Part shown: in pieces, positions 16,171 to 23,404 of the stretch
Layout: each line of letters opens with the position of its first letter
Numbering within the stretch: the first letter of the stretch is position 1
NCBI RefSeq assembly: GCF_042676065.1
Contig: NZ_JBHTJO010000001.1
Span: 1,178,001 to 1,242,000, forward strand
Source: Methyloligella solikamskensis
GTDB lineage: Bacteria > Pseudomonadota > Alphaproteobacteria > Rhizobiales > Methyloligellaceae
Reading direction: 5' to 3'
Length of the DNA stretch: 64,000 bases
Made by a program: the position numbers and the translations under genes
Notes under the pieces: generated by a model
What the model was told of the DNA's origin: nothing
The model's database searches: none
Seen by the model: only the letters and a program-made list of their open reading frames with translations

Positions 16171-16611
16171 CTACTGGCCTGCGGGCGAAATCACGGGTTC
16201 ATCGTTCAAGATGCATTCCCAGGCGCCAACGGCGGGGTATTCAGCCAGGTCGGTGCGCTGCTCGAGGAACTGCATGGCGGTGATGTAGCCGGCATGTCCC
16301 CGGCAGGCGCCGGCGTTCATCCGCCCAGTCACGAACTGCATGGGAATAGGAACGTCGATGCAGCCAAGATCGCGGTACATGGCGAGGCGCTCTTCTTTGC
16401 TCAGCGCCTTTACGTCGTCGTACTTGACGCCCTGATTGGTGGGCTCGAGCAGAGTCTCCGAGGCGTGGCACGCCTTCACGATGATCTGGACGTAAACCTG
16501 ATCTGTCGGATTGGAGCTGTCACTTGTGGAACCCGTGGCGGCGTCTGCCGGCACGGAAGCCAGCAGCGGTGAGACCATCAGGGCGGCGAGCGCCCAAAGC
16601 TTCAATTGCAT
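16171..16611 (-). CDS. Secreted Cys-rich protein of unknown function, 146 aa
   Basis: Signal peptide at residues 1-24 (cut after ADA). The mature protein has four cysteines, in KACHAS, LGCIDV, GACRGH and AWECIL, enough for two disulfides in the periplasm, and a conserved-looking centre FVTGRMNAGACRGHAGYIT. The size and helical pattern recall small periplasmic proteins of the Rap1a/Tai type, but I cannot support that assignment. It lies about 100 bases upstream of the metallohydrolase on the same strand and may share its transcript. Confidence 0.7.
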   Translation of the reverse strand: MQLKLWALAALMVSPLLASVPADAATGSTSDSSNPTDQVYVQIIVKACHASETLLEPTNQGVKYDDVKALSKEERLAMYRDLGCIDVPIPMQFVTGRMNAGACRGHAGYITAMQFLEQRTDLAEYPAVGAWECILNDEPVISPAGQ

Positions 16612-16819
16612 CGCTATCTCCGATGCCGGCCAGCGCAGTCTCTTCTTGTTATTGAGGCCGACAATGCTTGGGGCGCTCTAAGCACCCTCATTGCCCTCAA
16701 TGTCCTTGTCCCCAGTCATCAAAGCGCGGCCCACGGAACAAAATCCCGTCTGACCGCGTATTTCATACGATAATCCTATATATTGCCTGTGGTTCTTTCC
16801 ACTCAACAAAAGGTGACCA

Positions 16820-17017
16820 ATGACCGGCCATAAGTTCAAGATCGGTGAAAAAGTTCAGCTCGCACGCGACCCGCTCAACCGCAAGACGGGGATCTATGAA
16901 GTTATGGCGCTGCTACCGGAAGAACATGAAGGCTGGCAGTATCGGATCCAGGATCCTCAGAGCAAACAGCAGCGGGTGGTCATCGAAGCCCGGCTTTCAG
17001 AGGTTGCCGGGGCGTAA
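16820..17017 (+). CDS. Small conserved cytoplasmic protein, 65 aa
   Basis: A 65-aa protein with the ribosome site AAAGGTG before the ATG and about 200 bp of AT-richer upstream sequence, so it probably has its own promoter. The sequence (KFKIGEKVQLARDPLNRKTG, then IYEVMALLPEEHEG, WQYRIQDPQSKQQRVVIEA) reads as five short beta strands, in keeping with an SH3- or KOW-like barrel that could bind nucleic acid or protein. The function is unknown. It ends one base before a convergent gene. Confidence 0.7.
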   Translation: MTGHKFKIGEKVQLARDPLNRKTGIYEVMALLPEEHEGWQYRIQDPQSKQQRVVIEARLSEVAGA

Positions 17018-17018
17018 G

Positions 17019-18863
17019 CTAGGCACTCTTCGGTAACGGATGCGGCAAGGCCTCTTCGTCGGCCTCGCGGTGTTTGCTATTGACCCTGACCCACTCCTCG
17101 AAAAGCTTCGGCGCCAAGGCTGGCGAGAATAGAAAGCCTTGCGCCTCGTCGCAGCGCTCCTTCTGGAGCGCCTCGAAGAGTTCGATCGTCTCCACGCCCT
17201 CTGCGACCACGCGATAGCCGAGATTGTGCAGTGTCGTGAAAAGCGTCCGCACGAGGGTGCGTGAGCGGTCTTCCTTACCCAGGGCCTGCACCAACGACCG
17301 GTCGAGCTTCACAACTCCGGCCGGAATATCCAACAGATAGGCCAGATTGCTGTAGCCGGTGCCGAAATCGTCGATGGCGACGACGACGCCGGCCTGGTCG
17401 ATCACGTTCAGCTGGCGCAAAGCCTGCTCGCCCTTCTTCAGGATCGCGCCCTCGGTCAGCTCCAGCTCGAGGGTTTCCGGATCGATTTCGTGCTGCTGCA
17501 GCGTCTGGATGAGACGGGCCGCGAAATCGCCTTCGCCCAGATTCTCAGCCGAGATGTTCACCGACACGTTCAGCTCCATGCCCTGCTTCTTCCAGGCTGC
17601 CATCTGGCGAACGGCCGTATCGATGACCCAGGCCGTAAGCTCCCGGGTGAGGGAGGTTTGCTCAAGAAGGGGGATGAACTCGCCCGGCGCGATGTTGCCG
17701 AGCTCCGGGTGGGTCCAGCGAATTAGCGCTTCCGCGCCGATGTATTTGTGTGAGGCCACATCGATGCGGGGCTGGTAGGCGAGATAAAGCTGGTCTTCAG
17801 TGCGGATCGCTTCGCGGATGTCTGCAAGCAGCCGGTAGCGGCGCCTCTCCGCCTCGTCGAGCTGCGGCGAATAAAAGCTCAGCTTGCGATCGCAGTGCCG
17901 AGCCTCCTCGGCGGCACTGTGGGCCATTCGGATCACGTCTTGCGGATCGGATTCGCCGAGCTGGAACGGCACGACACCGATGCTGGAGGTGAACAGGACG
18001 GGCGGGTTGGTGCTGCTCAGGGTTTTCTGGATGCACCGCCGCAGCTTTTCGATCTCGGTGGCGCGGAGCTTCTCGTCGATCTGGTCCACCAGATAGATGC
18101 ACTGGCCGTTGCCCGCCATGTAGAGGCGCTGGTCTTCGCCGAAGGCCTCGCCGATTTCCCGGGTGACGTTGTCCATGAAGCTGTCGATGAAGGCCGGTCC
18201 GAGCACCCGCATGGTTTGGGCGAGCTCCGAAGGGTGGGCGAAGTCGATGAGAGTGGCGTAGCGAGTCTCGCCTTCCTCATCGCGGGCGAAGTCCTGAACA
18301 TCCTCGATGAACTGATTGCGGCTCGGCAGGCCGGTCACCGGGTCGACACGTCCGAAGGCGTGCTCGAGCTCGATCTGGGCCATCACCAGGGCGGCGAGGT
18401 CGCGCAAAGCGACGCATTCGTCGTCGGTGACCTCCCGGGGCTCGGTTCCGAGCACGCACATGGTGCCCAGACCATAGCCGTCGCGGGTGATCAGCGGGGC
18501 GCCGGCATAGAAGCGGATGCCGTGCTGGGCCAGGAGGCTGTCGGCGTATTTGTCATGTTGCAGCAGGTCCCTGAGGACGAGAACATCCTTCTTCTCGATC
18601 ACCTCGGCGCAAGGCGCCTTGTCGCGCGGGACCTCGGTCTGCTCGAGGCCGATGCGGGACTTGAACCACTGGCGGTTCTCGTCTGTCAGCGAGACCGCGG
18701 CGATGGGCAGGTCGAAAATCTGGCTGGCGAGGCGAGTGATGCGGTCGAAGCTTGCGCTGGGCGCGGTGTCGAGCAGACCGAGGGAGCGAAGTGCCAGAAG
18801 CCGCCTCCGTTCCGCGGTTTGGGGGAAACGTTCGATGGCGGCTGTCGCGGTGGGCTCGGTCAT
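17019..18863 (-). CDS. GAF - degenerate GGDEF - EAL c-di-GMP phosphodiesterase
   Basis: 614 aa, cytoplasmic. GAF domain about 20-165, GGDEF-type domain about 172-332, EAL domain about 340-595. The GGDEF signature is replaced by AGNGQ at 250-254, so cyclase activity is unlikely. The EAL domain has EAL at 378-380, NVSVN at 432-436, ELTE near 468, DDFGTGYS at 498-505, KLD at 519-521, AEGVE at 554-558 and AQGFLFS at 574-580, all residues needed for metal binding and catalysis. It should hydrolyse c-di-GMP under control of a GAF-sensed signal. The frame is open to 18917; I use the ATG at 18863, although GGAGG lies 18 bases off and an upstream GTG or TTG start is possible. It could oppose the PilZ synthase at 11.7 kb. 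Confidence 0.9.
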   Translation of the reverse strand: MTEPTATAAIERFPQTAERRRLLALRSLGLLDTAPSASFDRITRLASQIFDLPIAAVSLTDENRQWFKSRIGLEQTEVPRDKAPCAEVIEKKDVLVLRDLLQHDKYADSLLAQHGIRFYAGAPLITRDGYGLGTMCVLGTEPREVTDDECVALRDLAALVMAQIELEHAFGRVDPVTGLPSRNQFIEDVQDFARDEEGETRYATLIDFAHPSELAQTMRVLGPAFIDSFMDNVTREIGEAFGEDQRLYMAGNGQCIYLVDQIDEKLRATEIEKLRRCIQKTLSSTNPPVLFTSSIGVVPFQLGESDPQDVIRMAHSAAEEARHCDRKLSFYSPQLDEAERRRYRLLADIREAIRTEDQLYLAYQPRIDVASHKYIGAEALIRWTHPELGNIAPGEFIPLLEQTSLTRELTAWVIDTAVRQMAAWKKQGMELNVSVNISAENLGEGDFAARLIQTLQQHEIDPETLELELTEGAILKKGEQALRQLNVIDQAGVVVAIDDFGTGYSNLAYLLDIPAGVVKLDRSLVQALGKEDRSRTLVRTLFTTLHNLGYRVVAEGVETIELFEALQKERCDEAQGFLFSPALAPKLFEEWVRVNSKHREADEEALPHPLPKSA

Positions 18864-19166
18864 GGTCACCAAAACTCGTGTCCTCCAAGGGCTGGCGGCA
18901 ACATGGACTGACAGCAACGTGGGCCGCTGCCAGAAACGCGCTTCGATCGATCGGTGTTTCCCGCTGACTCCAATCTAAAAAACCATTGAAAAGGTTGTCT
19001 TAGGCGACTGGATAAATTGCGCGGCGAACTTATCTAAAGGTGTCAGTAACGGCCGCTGGCAGGGGCGCCGCTTGCCTGATAGGTTTCGCCACCGTCCGAC
19101 CGGCGCTGCTTTCCGGTTCGCCCGGACGTCCTTCCGTCATTTCATCCAACGTCACCGCAGGGTCCG
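18864..19166. other. Intergenic region between the EAL gene and the ABC exporter
   Basis: About 300 bp between divergent genes, presumably holding both promoters. It has an AT-richer stretch (around 18970-19040) but I see no clear inverted repeat, RNA gene or short conserved frame. Confidence 0.4.
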
Positions 19167-20093
19167 ATGCAGCCCGCCATCTCCGTCACCGACCTTTCCA
19201 AGACCTACGATTCGGGATTCCGCGCATTGAAGAATGTGGACCTCGAGATTCAGTGCGGCGAGATCTTCGCTCTGCTCGGACCGAACGGTGCGGGCAAGAC
19301 CACGCTGATCAGCATCATCTGCGGGCTGGTCAACCCGACGGACGGCAAGGTGGAGGTGCTGGGCCATGACATCATCAAGGACTATCGGCCGGCCCGCCAA
19401 AGCATCGGCCTGGTACCCCAGGAGCTGACGACGGAAGCGTTCGAATCGGTCTGGGACACGGTCTCGTTCAGCCGCGGCCTGTTCGGCCTTCCGAAGGACC
19501 CGGACCATATCGAGCGTGTGCTGCGGGATCTGTCGCTCTGGGAAAAGCGCGACAGCAAAATCATGGAGCTTTCAGGGGGCATGAAGCGCCGGGTGCTGAT
19601 CGCCAAGGCGCTGAGCCACGAGCCGGACATTCTGTTTCTCGACGAGCCGACGGCGGGCGTTGACGTGGAGCTGCGCCAGGCCATGTGGGAGGTGGTGCGG
19701 AAGCTCCGGGATCGGGGCGTCACCATCATTCTCACCACCCATTACATCCTCGAGGCGGAGGAGATGGCCGACCGGGTCGGCGTGATCAATCACGGCGAGA
19801 TCATCGTCGTGCAGGACAAGGCCGATCTCATGCGCTCCTTGGGGCGTAAGCAGCTTCGTCTGCAGCTTCAGGAGCGTATCGAGACTGTGCCGAGCGAACT
19901 GGACCGGTTCGGGCTGTCCTTGGACGAGGGCGGTCACGTGCTCGTCTACGACTACGACACCCAGGCGGAACGCACGGGCATCACGGCGCTGCTGACAGCG
20001 CTGAGTGACGCCGGTTTGCGCTTCAGCGATTTGGATACCAAGCAGAGCTCCCTGGAGGACATCTTCGTGAGCCTGGTCAAGGACGCGTCATGA
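19167..20093 (+). CDS. ABC-2 type exporter, ATP-binding subunit
   Basis: 308 aa. Walker A GPNGAGKTT at 38-46, Q-loop VPQE near 84, signature LSGGM at 135-139, Walker B LFLDEP at 156-161, followed by the H-loop in TTHYILEAEEMADR. The C-terminal 75 residues form the extension seen in NodI/daunorubicin-type exporters. It drives export with the permease encoded next, which it overlaps by ATGA. The NodI-J-type pair is common in alphaproteobacteria and the substrate cannot be read from sequence. Confidence 0.93.
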   Translation: MQPAISVTDLSKTYDSGFRALKNVDLEIQCGEIFALLGPNGAGKTTLISIICGLVNPTDGKVEVLGHDIIKDYRPARQSIGLVPQELTTEAFESVWDTVSFSRGLFGLPKDPDHIERVLRDLSLWEKRDSKIMELSGGMKRRVLIAKALSHEPDILFLDEPTAGVDVELRQAMWEVVRKLRDRGVTIILTTHYILEAEEMADRVGVINHGEIIVVQDKADLMRSLGRKQLRLQLQERIETVPSELDRFGLSLDEGGHVLVYDYDTQAERTGITALLTALSDAGLRFSDLDTKQSSLEDIFVSLVKDAS

Positions 20094-20857
20094 GCTTCAG
20101 CTTCGAGTCGGTCAAGGCGATCTATATCTTCGAGATGCGCCGCGCCTGGCGCACGATACTCCAGAGCGTCGTCTCGCCGGTGATCTCCACGGCGCTCTAC
20201 TTTATCGTGTTCGGGGCTGCCATCGGCGGGCGTATTGAGGAGGTGAACGGCATCAGCTACGGCGCCTTCATCGTGCCGGGGCTGGTCATGCTGTCCCTGC
20301 TTACCCAAAGTGTGAGCAACGCCTCGTTCGGCATCTTCTTCCCGCGCTTCGCAAAGACGATCTACGAAATCCTGTCGGCGCCGATCTCCGCCTTCGAGAT
20401 CGTGCTGGGCTATGTGGGCGCGGCGGCGACCAAGTCGATGGTGCTGGGGCTGATCATCCTGGCGACAGCGTCGCTCTTCGTGCCGCTGCAGATCGATCAT
20501 CCAATCTGGATGCTCGCCTTTTTGGTGCTCACCGCGATCACCTTCAGCCTGCTGGGCTTCATCATCGGCATCTGGGCGGACGGGTTCGAGAAGCTGCAGC
20601 TCGTGCCGCTGCTCATCATCACGCCGCTGACCTTCCTGGGCGGCACGTTCTATTCCATCGATATGCTGCCGCCGGTCTGGCAGACCGTGACCTTGTTCAA
20701 TCCGGTGGTCTATCTGGTGAGCGGCTTCCGCTGGAGCTTCTACAGCGCGTCGGATGTGAGCGTAGGCATCAGCCTCGGCATGACGCTCGTGTTCATGGTG
20801 GTCTGCCTCGTCATCGTGCATCTGATCTTCAAGTCCGGATACCGGCTGAAGAGCTAG
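20090..20857 (+). CDS. ABC-2 type exporter, permease subunit
   Basis: 255 aa with six predicted helices, starting with a cytoplasmic amphipathic stretch (residues 1-25) and containing GLVMLSLLTQSVSNASFGIFF and the ABC-2 signature region near TPLTFLGGTFYSIDMLPPVW. This is the NodJ/ABC-2 membrane family. Start in the ATGA overlap with the ATPase gene. It lies in the inner membrane with the ATPase dimer. The substrate (a lipid-linked glycan, polysaccharide precursor or small molecule) is unknown. Confidence 0.92.
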   Translation: MSFSFESVKAIYIFEMRRAWRTILQSVVSPVISTALYFIVFGAAIGGRIEEVNGISYGAFIVPGLVMLSLLTQSVSNASFGIFFPRFAKTIYEILSAPISAFEIVLGYVGAAATKSMVLGLIILATASLFVPLQIDHPIWMLAFLVLTAITFSLLGFIIGIWADGFEKLQLVPLLIITPLTFLGGTFYSIDMLPPVWQTVTLFNPVVYLVSGFRWSFYSASDVSVGISLGMTLVFMVVCLVIVHLIFKSGYRLKS

Positions 20858-20880
20858 GACAGCGTGCATAAAATGCCTGG

Positions 20881-20909
20881 CCGCGCGCGGGCACAGTTAC
20901 GGCGCGCGG
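20881..20909. terminator. Possible stem-loop between convergent genes
   Basis: An 8-bp GC-only stem (CCGCGCGC / GCGCGCGG) with a 13-base loop between the ABC permease and the convergent Rrf2 gene. No T tract follows, so its role as a terminator is doubtful. Confidence 0.35.
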
Positions 20910-20933
20910 TGGCAACGAAGACGATTTCGGAAA

Positions 20934-21428
20934 TTAGGAGCCGGCCGAGGTGCTCGCGGCCGCCGTCCGGTCGCTGCGGTTCCCGGGGCGGCTGGTGAGC
21001 AGCTCCAGATCCTGAGCGGCTCCGGGGTTCGAGCCGACCAGCTCGTCCAGGGTGTGCTCGTCGAGGACGCTGATGAAGGCGTCGAGAGCCTCGCCCAGAA
21101 GCCGGTTGATCAGGGCGGCGGGCTTGATGGCGCAATCGCGGGAATCGCCGCCGCCGCATTCGGCCTCCACATAGGTGGCTTCCGTTGCGCGCACCACATC
21201 GCCGATCTGAATCTCTTCGGCGGGGCGGGCGAGCTTCAGGCCGCCGAGACGGCCGCGGGTCGATTCGATGAAGCCAGCGCGGACCAGGATCGGTACGATC
21301 TTGGCCACGTTATATTCGGTGATGCCGTAGATCTGCGCGATCTCGCTTGCCCGGACGGACTTACCCTCTTTGCGTGCGCAATGGGTCAGGATCCGGATCG
21401 CGTAGCTTGTCTGTTTGGTCAGTCGCAT
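20934..21428 (-). CDS. Rrf2-family regulator, RirA-like, third cluster cysteine missing
   Basis: 164 aa. The winged-helix N-terminus MRLTKQTSYAIRILTHCA and GFIESTRGRLGGLKLARPA is typical of RirA/NsrR. RirA-type proteins bind an Fe-S cluster by Cys91, Cys99 and Cys105 with spacing C-x7-C-x5-C. Here Cys91 and Cys99 are present in AECGGGDSRDCAIKPAAL but residue 105 is Ala, so normal cluster binding is doubtful. The C-terminal 25 residues are Ser/Thr/Ala-rich. Start at 21428: the upstream extension to 21521 has no homology-like sequence. A 15-bp palindrome (21524-21538) lies about 95 bases upstream and may be its own operator. A link to the efe operon is inferred. Confidence 0.88.
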   Translation of the reverse strand: MRLTKQTSYAIRILTHCARKEGKSVRASEIAQIYGITEYNVAKIVPILVRAGFIESTRGRLGGLKLARPAEEIQIGDVVRATEATYVEAECGGGDSRDCAIKPAALINRLLGEALDAFISVLDEHTLDELVGSNPGAAQDLELLTSRPGNRSDRTAAASTSAGS

Positions 21429-21523
21429 GGTGATTTGCCTCACCCGCTTATAGCAAAAATGAATCGCCCAGACAGACAAAAGACTCCAAGGATCGAAAGG
21501 GCCCTGTCCGGCGATGTGCAATC

Positions 21524-21538
21524 TTAGAGCTACTCTAA
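21524..21538. promoter_or_regulatory. TTAGAG-cta-CTCTAA palindrome between rrf2 and the SelT/W/H gene
   Basis: A perfect 6-3-6 inverted repeat in the divergent intergenic region. The CTCTAA half also occurs upstream of efeU (4230-4235). Candidate operator for the Rrf2 protein or an Irr-type iron regulator. Confidence 0.45.
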
Positions 21539-21610
21539 TGTATGATCGTGTCCGAAAAAAGGGCTGCTAACCATAAGTTGATAGTGCCGGGAAGATCCGG
21601 AAGCCCCCCA

Positions 21611-21904
21611 ATGACCGTAACGCTACCAAAGCCCCATATTTCAATAACTTACTGCCAGCTTTGTGGTTGGCTTCTGCGTGCGTCTTGGACTGCGCAGGAG
21701 CTTTTGACGAGCTTCTCCGACGAGATCGGTGCCGTGACGCTGATTCCGGACCGGACGGGCGGCGTCTTCGACATCCATGCCGATGGCGTGCTTGTCTATT
21801 CCCGGGCGGATGAGGGACGGTTTCCTGAGATGAAGGAGCTGAAGCAACTGGTCCGGGACCGGATCGCGCCCGAGAGGGATCTCGGCCATTCCGATCGGCG
21901 TTGA
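21611..21904 (+). CDS. SelT/SelW/SelH-family (Rdx) CXXC protein
   Basis: 97 aa. The CXXC redox motif sits in ISITYCQLCGWLLRASW, the hallmark of the selenoprotein W-like (Rdx) family with cysteine in the Sec position. The following beta-alpha-beta core ends in GGVFDIHADGVLVYSRADEGRFPE, which is the family's G-G-x-F-E/D-I signature. A thioredoxin-like fold with a redox role is known for the family, but the bacterial substrates are not. I use the ATG at 21611; the frame opens at 21542, but those residues do not match the family start. Divergent from the Rrf2 gene. Confidence 0.85.
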   Translation: MTVTLPKPHISITYCQLCGWLLRASWTAQELLTSFSDEIGAVTLIPDRTGGVFDIHADGVLVYSRADEGRFPEMKELKQLVRDRIAPERDLGHSDRR

Positions 21905-22004
21905 TCGAATGAGCACAACCTAGCTTTGAATCGGGTTGCGCCCCATATGAGGCGGCATGCGCCCGTAATGCGCGAAACCGAAACCTGCGAGGTCAGACAT
22001 ATCC

Positions 22005-22325
22005 ATGGGTAAGCCCGTTACCGTCGATATTCCCCATAATCTCGGCAAGGAGGAAGCGATCCGCCGGCTGAAGAACGGTTTCGGCCAGGTGCGCTCGTCC
22101 TTCGGCGACAAATTCGCCGTGCTGCAGGACGATTGGACGGGGGACCATCTGGATTTTCAGGCGAGCCTTCTGGGGCAGAAGACCAACGGCAAGGTGGATG
22201 TGGCCGACGACCATGTTCATCTGGAAGTCGAGCTTCCCTGGATGCTGGCCATGCTCGCCGACAAGGCCAAGGCGCTGGTCAAGAAGCAGGGCCAGTTGAT
22301 GCTTGAGAAGCCGGTCAAGAAATAA
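22005..22325 (+). CDS. Polyhydroxyalkanoate-system family protein
   Basis: 106 aa, cytoplasmic. The opening MGKPVTVDIPHNLGKEEAIR, the centre RSSFGDKFAVLQDDWTGDHL and VDVADDHVHLEVELPWMLAM match the short PHA-granule-region (putative polyhydroxyalkanoic acid system) family. Members are thought to associate with PHA granules or act in lipid handling, though none is well characterised. A ribosome site (GAGGTCAGA) lies upstream. No phaC, phaP or phaR is in the window, so the physiological link is open. Confidence 0.8.
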   Translation: MGKPVTVDIPHNLGKEEAIRRLKNGFGQVRSSFGDKFAVLQDDWTGDHLDFQASLLGQKTNGKVDVADDHVHLEVELPWMLAMLADKAKALVKKQGQLMLEKPVKK

Positions 22326-22340
22326 GCCTCAAGGCCATAC

Positions 22341-22805
22341 TCAGCGAATCTCGATGATTTCCGCTTCGCCCGCGCCGGCGGCGACCAGATCGCCCTCGGA
22401 GCGGCCCATCAGGGCCTGGGCGACCGGCGAAGCGTAAGAAAGCGTTCCTTTGGACGGATCCGCCTCGTCCTCGCCTACAATGGTGAAGGTCTGGCGGCGG
22501 CCGTCATCCCGCTCGATGGTGACCGTATTGCCGAATCGGACCTCTTCGGTCTGGTCGGTCGCAGGCATGAGCTGCGCTGTCGCGCGGCGCGCGGTGAAAT
22601 AGCGGAGATCGCGATTGATCCGCGCCAGGCGATGCTTGTCCTCTTCGGCCGAGGCTTCCGCATGAGCGTCATGGAGTGCGGCGAGCTCATCGTCGATCAA
22701 CTTGAGGCCGCGCTCGGTGACCAAGTTGTTCGAAGAAACGGGACGGTCCGGCAGCTCGTCATAGACGTCGCTACCTTCCTGCTCTTTGGTGAATGCCTTA
22801 CTCAT
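22341..22805 (-). CDS. GreA/GreB-family transcription elongation factor
   Basis: 154 aa. The start MSKAFTKEQEGSD resembles GreB. Residues 30-80 form the coiled-coil hairpin (LKLIDDELAALHDAHAEASA, ARINRDLRYFTARRATAQL), and residues 88-154 the FKBP-like C-terminal domain (VRFGNTVTIERDDGRRQTFTIVGE, SPVAQALMGRSEGDLV). Gre factors insert the coiled-coil tip into the RNA polymerase secondary channel to rescue backtracked complexes. The usual acidic pair at the tip is not obvious here (EEDKHRLARINRD), so it may be a Gre-like anti-factor rather than a cleavage factor. Standard GreA is probably encoded elsewhere. Confidence 0.85.
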   Translation of the reverse strand: MSKAFTKEQEGSDVYDELPDRPVSSNNLVTERGLKLIDDELAALHDAHAEASAEEDKHRLARINRDLRYFTARRATAQLMPATDQTEEVRFGNTVTIERDDGRRQTFTIVGEDEADPSKGTLSYASPVAQALMGRSEGDLVAAGAGEAEIIEIR

Positions 22806-22988
22806 CGGAAGACTCTAGCATGGATTGATCTCGCCTCGTCGAGGGGCTCGGAAGCTGGTTTTGTGCACGATATCTGTGCAGTGCTGATAGTTTTAGCAAG
22901 GCGATTGAAGCTCTACAAAAGCTTCCCAAGTAGAGCTATAGCTTTCGCCGAGGTCTAAACTTTCCTTTTTCATTTACGGAAGGACCGA

Positions 22989-23021
22989 GGCCGGAAACAA
23001 GGGGTCGGACGCAATCCGGCC
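22989..23021 (+). promoter_or_regulatory. Leader hairpin before the PII gene
   Basis: An inverted repeat GGCCGGA / TCCGGCC (7 bp, 19-base loop) ends about 12 bases before the ribosome site AGGGAGA of the PII gene. It may stabilise the leader mRNA; no nitrogen-type sigma-54 promoter was recognised in the 240 bp upstream. Confidence 0.3.
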
Positions 23022-23049
23022 CACATCATAAATAGGGAGAACGAACGCT

Positions 23050-23388
23050 ATGAAATATGTTGTTGCTGTTATTCAGCCCCATCGGCTTCACGAAGTGCAC
23101 GATGCCCTGACGGCCATCGGTGTCGAAGGCCTGACCGTGTCGGAAGTGCGCGGCGTGGGTCGCCAGAAGGGCCATACCGAGGTTTATCGCGGCGCCGAGT
23201 ATACGGTGGATTTCGTGCCGAAGGTCAAGCTTGAGATCGCTGCCGACGACAGCGTGGCGGACAAGATCGTTTCGGCGATCTCGGAAGCTGCCAAGACCGG
23301 CAAGGTCGGCGACGGCAAGATCTTCGTGCTGCCGCTGGAGAGCGCCACTCGCGTGCGCACCGGCGAAACCGGCGCGGATGCGCTTTAA
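23050..23388 (+). CDS. PII nitrogen regulatory protein (GlnB/GlnK family)
   Basis: 112 aa, the normal length. The T-loop is complete with the uridylylation site Tyr51 (KGHTEVYRGAEYTVDFVPKV), and the B- and C-loop regions read KTGKVGDGKIFVLPLESATRVRTGE, the PII signature. PII trimers bind ATP, ADP and 2-oxoglutarate and control AmtB, GlnE, NtrB and other targets. Usually glnK adjoins amtB and glnB adjoins glnA, but here the gene stands alone: a convergent treY follows after 16 bases. This is therefore an orphan PII copy, possibly directed at carbon storage or another transporter. The gene has its own promoter region upstream. Confidence 0.93.
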   Translation: MKYVVAVIQPHRLHEVHDALTAIGVEGLTVSEVRGVGRQKGHTEVYRGAEYTVDFVPKVKLEIAADDSVADKIVSAISEAAKTGKVGDGKIFVLPLESATRVRTGETGADAL

Positions 23389-23404
23389 GCCCTTTGTATC
23401 TGCG

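Noticed and set aside
22806..23049. Sigma-54 promoter upstream of the PII gene
   Set aside because: No GG-N10-GC element with good flanking match was seen in this stretch.
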